DNA from: Cohnella pontilimi
GTDB lineage: Bacteria > Bacillota > Bacilli > Paenibacillales > Paenibacillaceae
NCBI RefSeq assembly: GCF_005049045.1
Contig: NZ_SUPK01000002.1
Location: forward strand, 124,001 to 188,000
Length of the DNA stretch: 64,000 nt
Reading direction: 5' to 3'
In this document: positions 9,574 to 19,175 of the stretch, piece after piece
Layout: each line of letters starts with the position of its first letter
How positions within the stretch are numbered: the first letter of the stretch is position 1
Position numbers and translations under genes: made by a program
Notes under the pieces: model-generated
Seen by the model: the letters and a program-made list of their open reading frames with translations, nothing else
The model's database searches: none
Told to the model about the DNA's origin: nothing

Positions 9574-9876
9574 TTAGATCTGCATCCGCATGATTTCCTG
9601 GTAAGCCTCGATCACCTTGTTGCGTACCTGCGAGGTAAGGGAAAGGCTGAGCTCGGCCTTGGACGAGGCAATCAGGACATCGTTCACATCGGCTTCCCCG
9701 ATAATGAATTGATCGTTGACCTTATGTACGTTCTGTTCGGCTGCGTTCACGCCGTCAAGGGCGTGTTTCAAGAAGGAGGCGAAGCTCTCCGTCGCTTGCG
9801 CGGGCGTAGCTTTCAGTTCAGCCGGAAGCGTCTGCTTCACAAGCTGCAACGGCGCAAGCATCGTACTGTTAATCAT
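9574..9876 (-). CDS. fliE: Flagellar hook-basal body protein FliE
   Basis: A 100-residue adaptor that joins the MS ring to the proximal rod. The C-terminal half carries the family signature (ADVNDVLIASSKAELSLSLT, then VRNKVIEAYQEIMRMQI), a helix that packs against rod subunits. ATG start preceded by GGGGGA. It sits between flgC and fliF as in Bacillus. Confidence 0.93.
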   Translation of the reverse strand: MINSTMLAPLQLVKQTLPAELKATPAQATESFASFLKHALDGVNAAEQNVHKVNDQFIIGEADVNDVLIASSKAELSLSLTSQVRNKVIEAYQEIMRMQI

Positions 9877-9923
9877 GAGATTCCCCCGCTTTCATCGGTT
9901 GGAATAGATTCGCATTCAAGGCG

Positions 9924-10367
9924 TCAACGCCCGATTTCCAGCGACTTCATGAACATCGCCTTGCTGGCGTTCAATGCCGTCACGTTCGCTTCATAGGAGC
10001 GGGAAGCGGAAATCATGTCCACCATCTCTTTCAAAATGTCGACATTCGGCATGGATACCATGCCGTTCGCATCTGCATCGGGATGGCTCGGATTATACAC
10101 TTGCTTGAACGGCGTGGTGTCTTCCCTTATTCCGGTGACTTGTACACCTTGGGAGGCCGAGGCGTCAAGTTTCTCGTTCAACATGTTGCGAAAATGAGGC
10201 TGCACAGGCGCCATCACCACTTCTTTGCGGCGATAAGGCACGAACTGGCCGTTGACGTAAGCGGCACGGGTCGTTTCCGCATTGGCGATATTGGAGGAAA
10301 TCACGTCCATGCGCAAACGCTGGGCGGTGAGTGCCGAAGCGCTGATATCGAATCCGCCGAGCTTCAT
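9924..10367 (-). CDS. flgC: Flagellar basal-body rod protein FlgC
   Basis: A 147-residue proximal rod subunit. The N-terminal rod motif (SSNIANAETTRAAY, about residues 24-37) and the C-terminal helix (VDMISASRSYEANVTALNASK) are both present. The ATG lies three bases after the flgB stop with GGAGAGGG upstream, so the two rod genes are likely coupled. Confidence 0.94.
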   Translation of the reverse strand: MKLGGFDISASALTAQRLRMDVISSNIANAETTRAAYVNGQFVPYRRKEVVMAPVQPHFRNMLNEKLDASASQGVQVTGIREDTTPFKQVYNPSHPDADANGMVSMPNVDILKEMVDMISASRSYEANVTALNASKAMFMKSLEIGR

Positions 10368-10370
10368 CCG

Positions 10371-10784
10371 TTACCCTCTCCCTTCTATGCCGGTGCGCAT
10401 CATTTTCACTTCGTGATTCACCTGCTGAATGAAAAGGTTGTACCGAAGCTGGTTTTCCGCCATCAGCGACATTTCTTTGTCAATGTCTACGTTATTGCGG
10501 TTGTTATTGATCACGCTTGAGCTGTCGGTCACGACCTCCGGCGCCGGACTCGGATAAGAAGCCCCGATCGGAATATGACGGCTGTCTGTTACGCGGCCCG
10601 GCAAGGAGCGCACTCCGTTTGATCCGATGGCTTGCGACAGCATTTCTTCGAATGCCACGTCGGATCTTTTGTAATTGGGCACATCGACATTCGCGATATT
10701 ATTGGCCAATACTTTCTGCCGCATGGAAGCGGCGTGTATCGCACCTTCCAGCCGTTGAAACGAAGTACCGGCTAAAACGTCCAT
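10371..10784 (-). CDS. flgB: Flagellar basal-body rod protein FlgB
   Basis: First gene of the fla/che operon, a 137-residue proximal rod subunit with the rod signature NNIANVDVPNYKRSDVAFEEML (in parts, about residues 28-48) and a C-terminal helix NQLRYNLFIQQVNHEVKMM. The start is taken at the ATG of MDVLAGTSF because AGGAGGTG lies nine bases upstream; the open frame continues eight codons further, through that ribosome site. The 251-bp gap up to codY holds the codY terminator and presumably the fla/che promoter. Confidence 0.93.
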   Translation of the reverse strand: MDVLAGTSFQRLEGAIHAASMRQKVLANNIANVDVPNYKRSDVAFEEMLSQAIGSNGVRSLPGRVTDSRHIPIGASYPSPAPEVVTDSSSVINNNRNNVDIDKEMSLMAENQLRYNLFIQQVNHEVKMMRTGIEGRG

Positions 10785-10977
10785 CGAACGGCGCACCTCC
10801 TTTTCCATGCGAAAAATGAAAAAATCCTCATTCCTTTACTTTCCACGTATTTAGTCAAATTCCTGCCGGATTCGACAAAAGCTTCGGCATTTTTCGCGAA
10901 AAAATTCGCAGTAATTGCCAAAGAAAAACACATTATTCATCATCTACTACACCCCTTTTCAAGACAATAAGAAAAAA
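10785..10977 (-). promoter_or_regulatory. Leader region of the fla/che operon (no confident promoter)
   Basis: An AT-rich stretch between the codY terminator and flgB. A possible weak sigma-A-like pair (TTGTCG with TAAATA 19 bases on) is visible, and there is a small inverted repeat GCGAATTTTTTCGC; no clear sigma-D consensus was found. In Bacillus the equivalent region carries the main fla/che promoter and regulator sites. The promoter remains unassigned here. Confidence 0.35.
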
Positions 10978-11003
10978 GCCCTAATCTTCCAGGAAGATCG
11001 GGC
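10972..11003 (-). terminator. Rho-independent terminator after codY
   Basis: The stem GCCCGATCTTCC / GGAAGATTAGGGC is followed by TTTTTT when read on the minus strand. It separates codY from the flagellar operon, which therefore needs its own promoter or read-through. Confidence 0.85.
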
Positions 11004-11035
11004 CTAGTAAGCTTGCTTGGTGGTAGGTCAGAGGT

Positions 11036-11803
11036 TCAATTTTTCCGTTGTTCCAATTCATACAAAAGCTGTGGATTCAGAATACGGATGTACGTGCCTT
11101 TCATGCCGAGCGACCGGGTTTCCACAACCCCTGCGCCTTCGAGCTTTCTTAAAGCATTGACGATGACCGAGCGCGTGATTCCGGCGCGGTCGGCAATTTT
11201 GGATGCGACCAAAAGCCCTTCTTTTCCTTCGAGCTGTTCGAAAATTTGATCGGCGGCTTCAAGCTCGCTGTAGGACAGAGAATGTACGGCAACCGACACG
11301 GCCGCTTTGCTCCTCGCCTCCAATTCCCGCTCTTCCGCCCGTTCCCGCATAATTTCCATTCCGATCAAGGTCGATCCATACTCCGCCAAAATCAAATCGT
11401 CATCCCCCAGCGACGGATTTTCGCTGGAGAGGACAACGGTACCGAGCCGGTCTCCGCCGCCGATGACCGGGACGATGGTCACGTTGCGTCCCTCGAACGC
11501 CGCTTCCAAGGAGCCAAGCGTCTCCCTTTTGGAGATGTCGACCGCCGTCTCGGCGATCTGCAGGAAACGTTCGTTCGTCTCGCCGGGAAATCTTAATTCG
11601 CCGTCATTCTCCGTCTTCAGCCAATGATCCGGAAAATTCGGGGACAGCGCGCTTCCGAGCACTTTGCCTCTCCGGCTGACAACCAGCACGTCCGCCAATA
11701 CCGTTTCGCGCAGCACATCCGCCATTTCGCGGAAGTTCAGCGGTTTGCCCGCCGCGCGTTGAAGCAGCTTGTTGAGCGTGCGGGTCTTTGCCAATAACGT
11801 CAT
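11036..11803 (-). CDS. codY: GTP-sensing transcriptional repressor CodY
   Basis: Global regulator that binds branched-chain amino acids and GTP and represses stationary-phase and nutrient-scavenging genes. The protein has 255 residues: an N-terminal GAF domain (about 1-155) and a C-terminal winged helix-turn-helix (ASKIADRAGITRSVIVNALR, about residues 200-219). The length is close to the Bacillus protein (259). It is the last gene of the hslV-hslU-codY group and is followed by a terminator. ATG start with GGAGG 11 bases upstream. Confidence 0.97.
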   Translation of the reverse strand: MTLLAKTRTLNKLLQRAAGKPLNFREMADVLRETVLADVLVVSRRGKVLGSALSPNFPDHWLKTENDGELRFPGETNERFLQIAETAVDISKRETLGSLEAAFEGRNVTIVPVIGGGDRLGTVVLSSENPSLGDDDLILAEYGSTLIGMEIMRERAEERELEARSKAAVSVAVHSLSYSELEAADQIFEQLEGKEGLLVASKIADRAGITRSVIVNALRKLEGAGVVETRSLGMKGTYIRILNPQLLYELEQRKN

Positions 11804-11845
11804 TTTTTTATGATCCTCCTAGTACGACCGAGAGCGGCAATCCTT

Positions 11846-13240
11846 TTACAAAATATATTGACTCAAATCGCGATTGCTTGCAATGGTGGCGAGCTTATCC
11901 CGCACATATTCCGGCGTGATGCTCATTTCTTCGAGATGAAGTTCGGGCGCTTCGAAAGACAAATCTTCCAGCAATTTCTCCAGCAGCGTATGCAGCCGGC
12001 GCGCGCCTATATTTTCGGTATTGCGGTTCACTTCCTGCGCCATGCGGGCGATTTCGGCGATGGCGGCATCCGTGAAGGCCACTTTGATGCCCTCTGTCTC
12101 GAGGAGAGCGGCATATTGCCGTGTCAGTGCATTCTGCGGTTCGGTGAGAATCCGGATGAAATCTTCGTCGCTCAGACTGCTGAGCTCGACGCGGATCGGA
12201 AACCGCCCTTGCAGCTCCGGAATGAGATCCGACGGTTTCGCGATGTGGAAAGCGCCGGCTGCGATAAAGAGAATATAGTCCGTTTTCACGGGACCGTATT
12301 TCGTCATTACAGTCGATCCTTCAACGATCGGCAATATGTCGCGTTGAACGCCTTCCCTGGAAACGTCCGGCCCTTGACCGCGCCCTTGTCCCGCGATCTT
12401 GTCGATTTCATCGATGAAAATAATGCCGGACTGCTCCGCACGCAGCACGGATTCCGAAATCACGTCATCCATGTCGATGAGGCGGTTGGCTTCCTCCTGC
12501 ATCAGCACCTTCCGCGCCTCACGCACCGTGAGCCGGCGCTTTTTGCGCCGCTTCGGGAGAAACTGTCCGAGCATCTCCTGCATGTTCTGCCCCATTTGCT
12601 CCTGCCCGGGTCCCGCAAACATATCCATCATCGAAGGAGCGGCGTCTTCCACTTCGATTTCCACCATCTCGTTTTCGAGCTGTCCCGCCGTCAATTTGGC
12701 CTTCGCTTCCCGCCGCTTCTCTTGAATGGCCGGATCCGCAGGCTCCGGCTCTTCGTTCGCCGCACCGCCGCCTCCGCCGAACAACATTTCGAGCGGATTC
12801 CGCTGGGCCTTCGGCTTGACGGGAGACGGCACGAGCAGGGAGGCCAGCCGTTCGACGGCGGCTTCTTCCGCTTTGTCCTTCACCTTCTCGGTGCGTTCTT
12901 CCTTCACCATCCGGATGGCGGTTTCCACCAGGTCGCGGACCATGGATTCCACATCCCGTCCGACATAGCCCACCTCGGTAAATTTGGTCGCTTCGATTTT
13001 AATGAACGGAGCGTGCACGAGCTTCGCAAGCCTTCTGGCAATCTCGGTTTTGCCGACGCCGGTCGGGCCGATCATCAAAATGTTTTTCGGCACCACTTCG
13101 TCCCGAAGCTCTTCCGGCAGACGGCTTCTCCTGTAGCGGTTGCGCAGCGCCACGGCGACCGAACGTTTGGCCTGCTTCTGACCGACGATGTATTTGTCCA
13201 GCTCCGCCACGATTTGGCGGGGCGTCATATTCTCGCTCAA
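11846..13240 (-). CDS. hslU: ATP-dependent protease ATPase subunit HslU (ClpY)
   Basis: AAA+ unfoldase that feeds substrates into the HslV peptidase. The protein has 464 residues with the N-terminal LTPRQIV-like motif ([16 protein letters not shown]), Walker A GPTGVGKT at about 58-65, Walker [10 protein letters not shown], a Pro/Glu-rich I domain (about 130-200) and the C-terminal tail DLSQYIL that docks on HslV. The start is a TTG seven bases after GGAGG; an ATG lies four codons inside. A 96-bp gap to hslV contains a copy of the 51-bp palindromic element. Confidence 0.96.
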   Translation of the reverse strand: MSENMTPRQIVAELDKYIVGQKQAKRSVAVALRNRYRRSRLPEELRDEVVPKNILMIGPTGVGKTEIARRLAKLVHAPFIKIEATKFTEVGYVGRDVESMVRDLVETAIRMVKEERTEKVKDKAEEAAVERLASLLVPSPVKPKAQRNPLEMLFGGGGGAANEEPEPADPAIQEKRREAKAKLTAGQLENEMVEIEVEDAAPSMMDMFAGPGQEQMGQNMQEMLGQFLPKRRKKRRLTVREARKVLMQEEANRLIDMDDVISESVLRAEQSGIIFIDEIDKIAGQGRGQGPDVSREGVQRDILPIVEGSTVMTKYGPVKTDYILFIAAGAFHIAKPSDLIPELQGRFPIRVELSSLSDEDFIRILTEPQNALTRQYAALLETEGIKVAFTDAAIAEIARMAQEVNRNTENIGARRLHTLLEKLLEDLSFEAPELHLEEMSITPEYVRDKLATIASNRDLSQYIL

Positions 13241-13263
13241 GTCAATTCCTCCCTATAATCACT

Positions 13264-13319
13264 CCCCAAAAAGTGACGAGAAGCTTCGAAGGTTATTCCG
13301 ATTACTTTTCGGGGGCCCC
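13264..13319. repeat. 51-bp palindromic intergenic element, copy 1
   Basis: The core spans 13264-13314: it begins CCCCAAAAAGTGACGA, has CTTCGAAG in the middle and ends ATTCCGATTACTTTTCGGGG. The outer 11 bases form an imperfect inverted repeat, and the right end continues to CCCC, giving a GGGG-N-CCCC block. It lies between hslV and hslU. Two further copies (28327-28382 and 31805-31864) align along the full 51 bases without gaps. Confidence 0.85.
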
Positions 13320-13336
13320 GTTAATAACCTGATCTT

Positions 13337-13888
13337 TCAAATCTCTTCTACAACGAGATTGTCGTTCGTAAAGACGCAAATCTCTGCAGCTACCTGCAAG
13401 GAAGCGCGGGCCATTTCTTTGGCGTCCATGTCGGGCGCATGACGTTTCAGCGCGCGGGCTGCGGCCAGGGCGAAGCTGCCCCCTGAGCCGATGGCAAGAA
13501 TACCGTCATCCGGTTCGATGACTTCCCCGTTGCCGGACAGCAGCAGCATGCCGGAAGCGTCCAGCACGATCATCATCGCTTCCAGCCGGCGAAGCACGCG
13601 GTCGGAGCGCCAATCTTTGGCGAGCTCAACGGCGGCCCGCTGCAAATTGCCGTGATGCTCTTCCAGCTTGCCTTCGAATTTCTCGAACAACGTGATGGCG
13701 TCCGCCACCGAGCCGGCGAAACCGGCCAGCACTTGCCCCCGGTACAGCCGGCGAACCTTCTTCGCGGTATGTTTCATCACCATGCTGTTGCCGAATGTCA
13801 CTTGTCCGTCGCCTGCGATGGCGCCTTTGCCGTTATGCCGCACGGCGCAAATGGTGGTGGCGTGAAATTGCGCGTTTTGACCGTTCAT
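13337..13888 (-). CDS. hslV: ATP-dependent protease peptidase subunit HslV (ClpQ)
   Basis: Proteasome-beta-like threonine peptidase, 183 residues. The catalytic-threonine region is FHATTICAV (Thr11 by alignment with the TTI start of enterobacterial HslV), with GDGQVTFGN and GSGG motifs downstream. The start is taken at the ATG eight bases after AAAGGAGG; an open frame continues 23 codons upstream without support. Ten residues precede the presumed nucleophile, more than in Escherichia coli, so removal of a short N-terminal segment or another mechanism must expose it. In Bacillus xerC (codV) precedes this gene; here trmFO does. Confidence 0.94.
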   Translation of the reverse strand: MNGQNAQFHATTICAVRHNGKGAIAGDGQVTFGNSMVMKHTAKKVRRLYRGQVLAGFAGSVADAITLFEKFEGKLEEHHGNLQRAAVELAKDWRSDRVLRRLEAMMIVLDASGMLLLSGNGEVIEPDDGILAIGSGGSFALAAARALKRHAPDMDAKEMARASLQVAAEICVFTNDNLVVEEI

Positions 13889-13919
13889 GGGATAACCTCC
13901 TTTATGGCGGAAATGCGAG

Positions 13920-13955
13920 GAAGCAGCGGCGGCGTATGTCCCGCTGCGCTGCTTC
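13920..13955 (-). other. Hairpin between trmFO and hslV
   Basis: A 9-bp inverted repeat (GAAGCAGCG / CGCTGCTTC) overlaps the trmFO stop codon and lies where xerC/codV would be in Bacillus. There is no T tract, so termination would be weak; an mRNA processing or stabilising role is possible. Confidence 0.45.
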
Positions 13956-15306
13956 ACAAAGTCGGCCGCAGATCGCGGGCCAACGTGTCGATTTGCGACA
14001 ACGCCCGCTCGGCGATCGTTTCGTTTTTCTCTTTCTTGCTTCGTACGCGCCGGTCTAGCGGCGGGAACAGGCCGAAATTGGCGTTCATCGGCTGAAAATG
14101 GCGGAAATCCGCTGTCGTAATGTATTGAGCCATACTGCCTAATGCCGTTTCAGGGGGCAGGGCGACCGGCTCGAGCCCTTTAGCCATACGGCCTGCGTTC
14201 AGCCCGGCAATCAAGCCCGATGCCGCCGATTCGACATATCCCTCGACACCCGTCATCTGACCGGCGAAGAACAATGTCTCCCGCCGTTTGAACTGATAGG
14301 TCGGCAGCATAAGCCTCGGCGAATTGATGAACGTGTTGCGGTGCATCACACCGAAACGGACGAATTCGGCGTTCTCCAGTCCGGGAATGAGCGAAAATAC
14401 CCGTTTCTGTTCTCCCCACTTCAGGTGAGTCTGAAATCCGACCAGGTTAAACAGCGTACCCGCGGCGTTGTCCTGCCGGAGCTGGACGACGGCGTAAGGC
14501 TGTTTGCCCGTCCGCGGATCGGTCAAGCCGACCGGCTTCATCGGCCCGAACAGCACGGTCTGCTTGCCGCGCTTCGCCATGACCTCGATCGGCATGCAGC
14601 CCTCGAAATACATGTCCTTCTCGAAATCTTTAACCTCCGCCGTCTCCGCCGTAACGAGCGCTTCGTAAAAGGCGTCGAATTCCTGCTCGTTCATCGGACA
14701 ATTCAGATAGGCGGCTTCGCCTTTATCGTATCGGGAAGCGAGGAACACCTTCTCCATGTCGATCGATTCTTTCTCGACGATGGGAGCGGCGGCATCAAAA
14801 AAGTAAAAATACTCTTCTCCGAGCAGCGCCTTGATTTTATCCGACAACTCCGGAGAGGTGAGGGGTCCGGTCGCAATGACGACAATGCCTTCCGCCGGGA
14901 TATCGGTCAGTTCTTCGTTCTTTACCGTGATGAGCGGGTGTTCCCGCAGCCTGCTCGTTACTTCGCCGGAGAAGCCTTCACGGTCCACCGCCAGCGCTCC
15001 GCCGGCCGGAACGGCATTATGATCCGCCGAGGACAGAATCAGCGAGTTCAGCCGCCGCATTTCTTCTTTGAGAACGCCGACGGCATTGGTAAGGCCATTG
15101 GCGCGAAGACTGTTGCTGCATACGAGCTCGGCGAACTTCTCGGTGTGATGTGCGGGCGTACGGCGTACAGGCCGCATTTCATATAACGTAACGGGCACGC
15201 CTTGGGAAGCGATTTGCCATGCCGCTTCGCTCCCCGCGAGGCCGGCGCCGACGACCGTTACGGACTGTGCTTCGTTCACGGTTCCGTTTACCTCCTGCTT
15301 GCTCAT
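13954..15306 (-). CDS. trmFO: tRNA m5U54 methyltransferase TrmFO (folate and FAD dependent)
   Basis: Makes 5-methyluridine at position 54 of tRNA using methylenetetrahydrofolate and FAD. The protein has 450 residues with an N-terminal FAD-binding motif [13 protein letters not shown] (about 18-30), the conserved [12 protein letters not shown] segment with Cys63, and the second catalytic cysteine region [14 protein letters not shown]. The ATG overlaps the topA stop (ATGA), so it is translationally coupled to topA. The order topA-trmFO-hslV matches Bacillus apart from the missing xerC. Confidence 0.96.
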   Translation of the reverse strand: MSKQEVNGTVNEAQSVTVVGAGLAGSEAAWQIASQGVPVTLYEMRPVRRTPAHHTEKFAELVCSNSLRANGLTNAVGVLKEEMRRLNSLILSSADHNAVPAGGALAVDREGFSGEVTSRLREHPLITVKNEELTDIPAEGIVVIATGPLTSPELSDKIKALLGEEYFYFFDAAAPIVEKESIDMEKVFLASRYDKGEAAYLNCPMNEQEFDAFYEALVTAETAEVKDFEKDMYFEGCMPIEVMAKRGKQTVLFGPMKPVGLTDPRTGKQPYAVVQLRQDNAAGTLFNLVGFQTHLKWGEQKRVFSLIPGLENAEFVRFGVMHRNTFINSPRLMLPTYQFKRRETLFFAGQMTGVEGYVESAASGLIAGLNAGRMAKGLEPVALPPETALGSMAQYITTADFRHFQPMNANFGLFPPLDRRVRSKKEKNETIAERALSQIDTLARDLRPTL

Positions 15307-17399
15307 TCCGCCGCTTCTTCCGATTCCGGGGCGTTTTCGTCATGCCCGCAGACGGTGCAATGCCATGTCACATTGCCGCGGCTTCTTTTCTCCACCATCA
15401 TGCCGCCGCAATCCGGGCACGGTTTGGCCACCGGCTTATCCCATGAGACGTAATCACACTCGGGATACCGGTCGCAGCCGTAGAACAGCCGGCCCTTCTT
15501 GCTGCGCCGCTCGACGATGTGGCCTTCATGGCAGTTGGGGCAAGTGACGCCCGTTTCTTTTACGATCGGCTTCGTATTGCGGCAGTTCGGAAATCCGGAA
15601 CAGGCGAGGAATTTGCCGAACCGGCCCATTTTGTAAACCATTTGACTGCCGCATTTTTCGCATACTTCGTCGGACGGTTCGTCGCGGATTTCGATTTCCT
15701 TCATTTCCTCTTCCGCAAACGTCAGCCGCTTCTCGAACGATTCGTAAAATTCGCTGATGATATCGACCCAGTTTTCTTTCCCTTCCTCCACATGGTCCAA
15801 ATCTTCCTCCATGTGCGCGGTGAATTCCGCGTCGAGGATTTCCGGGAAAAACTCCTCCATTAACTGGATCACGAGCTCTCCGAGTTCGGTGGGCACGAAT
15901 TTTTTTTCTTCGATTGCCACGTAGTTGCGCCTTTGGATCGTCTCCAAAGTCGGCGCGTATGTGCTCGGACGTCCGATGCCCAACTCCTCGAGCATTCTCA
16001 CCAGGCGGGCTTCTGTGTATCTCGGAGGCGGCTGCGTGAAATGCTGCTTCGGATCGATCCCGGAAGCCTTCACGGTTTCGCCGGACTGCAGCGGAGGAAG
16101 GAGACGGTCTTCATCGGTGGACCCATCGTCGTTTCCTTCCACATAAACCTTCATGAAACCCGGGAATTTCAGCTTAGAGCCGGTCGCACGAAAGGTGACC
16201 TGTCCGCTCGCCAAGTCCACCGTCATCGTATCCAGTACGGCGGACGACATCTGACTGGCGACGAACCGTTCCCAAATCAGCTTGTAAAGGCGCAGCTGAT
16301 CCCGGGATAAATACGACTTGACAGCATCGGGCTCGCGCAGCACCGAAGTCGGCCGGACCGCCTCGTGAGCGTCCTGTGCGTTCGAATTTTTCTTGGTGTA
16401 AATACGGGGCGACTCCGGCACATAATCTGCGCCGTACTTCGAGCCGATGTATTCTTTCGCCTCTTCCTGCGCAATCGGAGAAATTCGAGTGGAATCCGTA
16501 CGCATATAAGTGATAAGACCGACGGTGCCTTCCTTGCCGAGATCGACGCCCTCATAAAGCTGCTGTGCGACCTGCATCGTTTTGGCGGCGCGGAAATTCA
16601 GCTTGCGAGCAGCCTCTTGCTGCAGAGAACTGGTGATGAACGGCGGCGAAGGATTGCGCTGACGCTCCTTTTCCTTCACCTCGGTCACTTGAAACGGCTT
16701 GCCTTGGATGAGGGCCAGCACTTCGTTTACGTCCGCTTCGCTGCGGAGTTCTTTTTTGTCGCCTTCCAGCGAGTAAAATTTGGCTTCGAAAGCGCTGGTT
16801 CCTTTCATCAAATGCGCGGTAATGCTCCAATATTCTTCCGGTACGAACGCTTTAATTTCATTTTCCCGGTCGATGATCAGCTTCACGGCGACGGATTGCA
16901 CGCGGCCCGCGCTCAGGCCTTTTTTGACCTTTTTCCAAAGCAGCGGACTGATCTTGTAACCGACCAAGCGGTCAAGCACGCGGCGCGCCTGCTGGGCGTT
17001 CACCAGATCCATATCGATCGGACGCGGGGTCTTGAAAGCATCTTTGACCGCTTGTTTGGTAATTTCGTTGAACACGACGCGGCATGCATCTTTCTCGTCG
17101 ACCTCCAGGTAATGCGCCAGGTGCCAGGCGATCGCTTCGCCTTCCCGGTCGGGGTCAGCCGCGAGATATATTTTTTTCACTTTTTTGCTGGCTTCCTTCA
17201 ATTCCTTCAGGACATTTCCTTTGCCGCGGATCGTGATGTATTTCGGTTGGAAATCGTTCTCGACCTCCACCCCTATTTGACTTTTCGGTAAATCGCGAAT
17301 GTGGCCCATGGAAGCCTTGACGATAAACTTGCTTCCCAAATATTTGCCGATGGTCTTGGCCTTGGCCGGGGACTCTACAATGACGAGCGAATCCGCCAC
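15303..17399 (-). CDS. topA: DNA topoisomerase I (TopA)
   Basis: Type IA topoisomerase that relaxes negative supercoils. The protein has 698 residues: a Toprim domain at the N-terminus ([19 protein letters not shown]), the active-site tyrosine in [13 protein letters not shown], and three C-terminal zinc ribbons (CEKCG...C, CPNCH...C, CPDCGG...CTVCG). The start is a GTG seven bases after AGGAGG; the open frame reaches 72 codons further upstream without a ribosome site. It is followed by trmFO with a 4-base overlap. Confidence 0.96.
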   Translation of the reverse strand: MADSLVIVESPAKAKTIGKYLGSKFIVKASMGHIRDLPKSQIGVEVENDFQPKYITIRGKGNVLKELKEASKKVKKIYLAADPDREGEAIAWHLAHYLEVDEKDACRVVFNEITKQAVKDAFKTPRPIDMDLVNAQQARRVLDRLVGYKISPLLWKKVKKGLSAGRVQSVAVKLIIDRENEIKAFVPEEYWSITAHLMKGTSAFEAKFYSLEGDKKELRSEADVNEVLALIQGKPFQVTEVKEKERQRNPSPPFITSSLQQEAARKLNFRAAKTMQVAQQLYEGVDLGKEGTVGLITYMRTDSTRISPIAQEEAKEYIGSKYGADYVPESPRIYTKKNSNAQDAHEAVRPTSVLREPDAVKSYLSRDQLRLYKLIWERFVASQMSSAVLDTMTVDLASGQVTFRATGSKLKFPGFMKVYVEGNDDGSTDEDRLLPPLQSGETVKASGIDPKQHFTQPPPRYTEARLVRMLEELGIGRPSTYAPTLETIQRRNYVAIEEKKFVPTELGELVIQLMEEFFPEILDAEFTAHMEEDLDHVEEGKENWVDIISEFYESFEKRLTFAEEEMKEIEIRDEPSDEVCEKCGSQMVYKMGRFGKFLACSGFPNCRNTKPIVKETGVTCPNCHEGHIVERRSKKGRLFYGCDRYPECDYVSWDKPVAKPCPDCGGMMVEKRSRGNVTWHCTVCGHDENAPESEEAAE

Positions 17400-17506
17400 A
17401 TTCCTTCCTCCTCTCCTGCGGTCGACGGCTTCCCCGGCCCGCCGTCGCGGTGAGCGCGTGCGGTCGGAGGACGCTATATACAAAACCGGTTGCTGTTGAT
17501 TCATTT

Positions 17507-17535
17507 TTATTAGTAAGCATAAACATTCTTGGCAA
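17507..17535 (-). promoter_or_regulatory. Putative sigma-A promoter of topA operon
   Basis: TTGCCA and TAATAA are separated by 17 bases in the 272-bp gap between dprA and topA, about 110 bases before the topA GTG. The -10 is a partial match. The rest of the gap (17400-17671) shows no other feature. Confidence 0.45.
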
Positions 17536-17671
17536 TGAACGCAAACGCGGCGAAATGAGCGCTTTCCGTTCTCATCTTCGCCATCATCGTACAGCAACGC
17601 ACGCCGCGCGGTCAAATCCGCGATTCGTTTCTACATAGAACTGCAATTAGGCAAAATCGAATTGCAGGGTA

Positions 17672-18775
17672 TTAAATCGCCTGAAATATCGCGCCCGGAA
17701 GCTGACGAATCTTCCGTTTGATTTGCAAAGACAAAAGCACCGTATGCAAATCGCCAAAAGCCAGCTCCGTGTCGGCCGCCAGCTCATCGATCGTACGCGG
17801 CTCATCCAGCAGTATCTCGTAAAGCGAATGTTCCTCTTCCGTCAGTTCAGCATCCTGAGGCAGCCGGCTCGCATTTCCGAAATCGGATGAGAGGAACGAT
17901 AGGATCGGCTTCATCACATCCTCCGCATCCAGCGCGACGGTGCCAGTACCTTCCTGCAGCAATTGGAGCCCTCCCTTGCTTCTCGGAGAGGTCACCGGAC
18001 CGGGCAGAATAAATACCTCGCGATCGGCATCTATTGCCTTTTTGGCGGTGATGAGCGCACCGCTGTTTTCCGGGGCTTCCACGACTAGAACGGCCAGCGA
18101 CAGACCGGCGATCACCCGGTTGCGGGAAGGGAAAATATGTGGATGAAAGGGAGTGTCGGGCGGCGTCTCGGAAAGCACCAGTCCGTGCTCGGTGAGGTCT
18201 CGGTAGAGTTGCCGGTTTTCCGGCGGATAAATTTGGTCCACAGGTGTTCCCAGCACGGCCACTGTGCCTCCATGCCGATGCAGCGCTCCCCGGTGCGCGC
18301 AGGTGTCGATTCCGCGTGCCATTCCGCTCACGACTGTAAAACCTCTTTCAGCAAAAATAGCGGAATACTCCTCCGCCACATGCCTGCCGTATGCCGTGGC
18401 GAGACGTGTGCCGACCACCGCAATGGATGGACGCGAAGCAAGCTCCAATCGGCCCTTAAAGTAGATGACCCACGGCGGATCCGGGGTTTCCCTGAGCAGT
18501 TCGGGATACTCCGGATCGGCGAACGTGACGATCTCTATGCCGCAACGCCGGCGCCTCTCCCGCCTCCTTTCCTGTCTCTCGGGATTCAAGCTGAGCGCAA
18601 GTGCGGCTGCCTGTTTCGGCAACAGCCCCAATTCCCGCAAATCTCCCTCCCTCATGCCTTCCCGGATCGGGCGCTCTTTTCGCTGCTCCCACAGCTTCTG
18701 TATCGTTTTCCAGCCAAGCCCCTCCGTCTCATGCAGAGCCACCAATGTTTCACGTGAAATTCCGTTGTTTTCCAT
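17672..18775 (-). CDS. dprA: DNA processing protein DprA (Smf)
   Basis: RecA loader on incoming single-stranded DNA during natural transformation. The protein has 367 residues: an N-terminal helical SAM-like region, a Rossmann-like DprA core with GTRLATAYGR and SGMARGIDTCAHRGAL, and a C-terminal winged-helix-like region (about 310-365). The start is the ATG eight bases after AAAGGAG; an in-frame GTG three codons before overlaps that site. The first codons contain a parS-like sequence. In Bacillus this gene also lies between sucD and topA. Confidence 0.95.
   Translation of the reverse strand: MENNGISRETLVALHETEGLGWKTIQKLWEQRKERPIREGMREGDLRELGLLPKQAAALALSLNPERQERRRERRRRCGIEIVTFADPEYPELLRETPDPPWVIYFKGRLELASRPSIAVVGTRLATAYGRHVAEEYSAIFAERGFTVVSGMARGIDTCAHRGALHRHGGTVAVLGTPVDQIYPPENRQLYRDLTEHGLVLSETPPDTPFHPHIFPSRNRVIAGLSLAVLVVEAPENSGALITAKKAIDADREVFILPGPVTSPRSKGGLQLLQEGTGTVALDAEDVMKPILSFLSSDFGNASRLPQDAELTEEEHSLYEILLDEPRTIDELAADTELAFGDLHTVLLSLQIKRKIRQLPGAIFQAI
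18746..18761. promoter_or_regulatory. parS-like ParB (Spo0J) binding site inside dprA
   Basis: TGTTTCACGTGAAATT matches the consensus parS palindrome TGTTTCACGTGAAACA at 14 of 16 positions, including the full central TTTCACGTGAAA. It encodes codons 5-10 of dprA. ParB spreads from such sites and loads SMC, which is encoded elsewhere in this window. The match is seen directly; ParB occupancy is inferred. Confidence 0.65.
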
Positions 18776-18898
18776 TGTTGTCACTCCTTTGAATAAAAGT
18801 TCGAAACCGCTTGAAGATTTGTACTTTTTCGGTGATCACCGCCAACATTCTCGTTTAAACTCCACCCTTCGCCGAAAAGAGCGGTCCAGCTGTCCCCT

Positions 18899-19082
18899 GC
18901 TGCAAAGCAATAATGTTGCTTTACAGCGAGTTCGATGGCTCGTTAGCCGGCCGTAGAGCAATAAAGTTACTTTACAGCCTGTGCGATGTCTGGTTGGTGG
19001 GCTGCAGAGCAATAAAATTGCTTTGCAGCGCGATCCCCCGGGCGGTTGCCAGCTTGCCAAAGCAATAAAGTTGCTTTGCAGC
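18899..19082. repeat. Four-copy tandem array of palindromic units, 51-bp period
   Basis: Units of 29 bases start at 18899, 18950, 19001 and 19054. Each is a near-perfect palindrome of the type GCTGCAGAGCAA, TAAAA, TTGCTTTGCAGC. The 22-24-base segments between them are also related to each other (sp1 and sp2 share about 14 of 22 bases), so the whole 51-mer was duplicated and has diverged. On the minus strand three copies stay in one open frame, giving a repeated peptide of the form CKxxLLLxx. Confidence 0.85.
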
Positions 19083-19175
19083 CGGTCGTATCGTTGTCCG
19101 CGTGCCGGGGCGCGGGTTCCGTCAGCTAGTGAGCCGTCTAGCGATCGGGCTCATTCCCCTTCTATCCGGCCAAAA

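Noticed and set aside
13264-13319. Simple rho-independent terminator between hslV and hslU
   Set aside because: The loop is about 29 bases, the stem does not end in a T tract, and the loop sequence is conserved in other copies.
18836-19060. Minus-strand open frame with a 17-residue repeat
   Set aside because: It is a by-product of the 51-bp tandem repeat; TTG start without ribosome site, and the fourth copy is out of frame.
18899-19082. CRISPR array
   Set aside because: Repeats are degenerate, the segments between them are homologous to each other, there are only four units and no cas genes are near.
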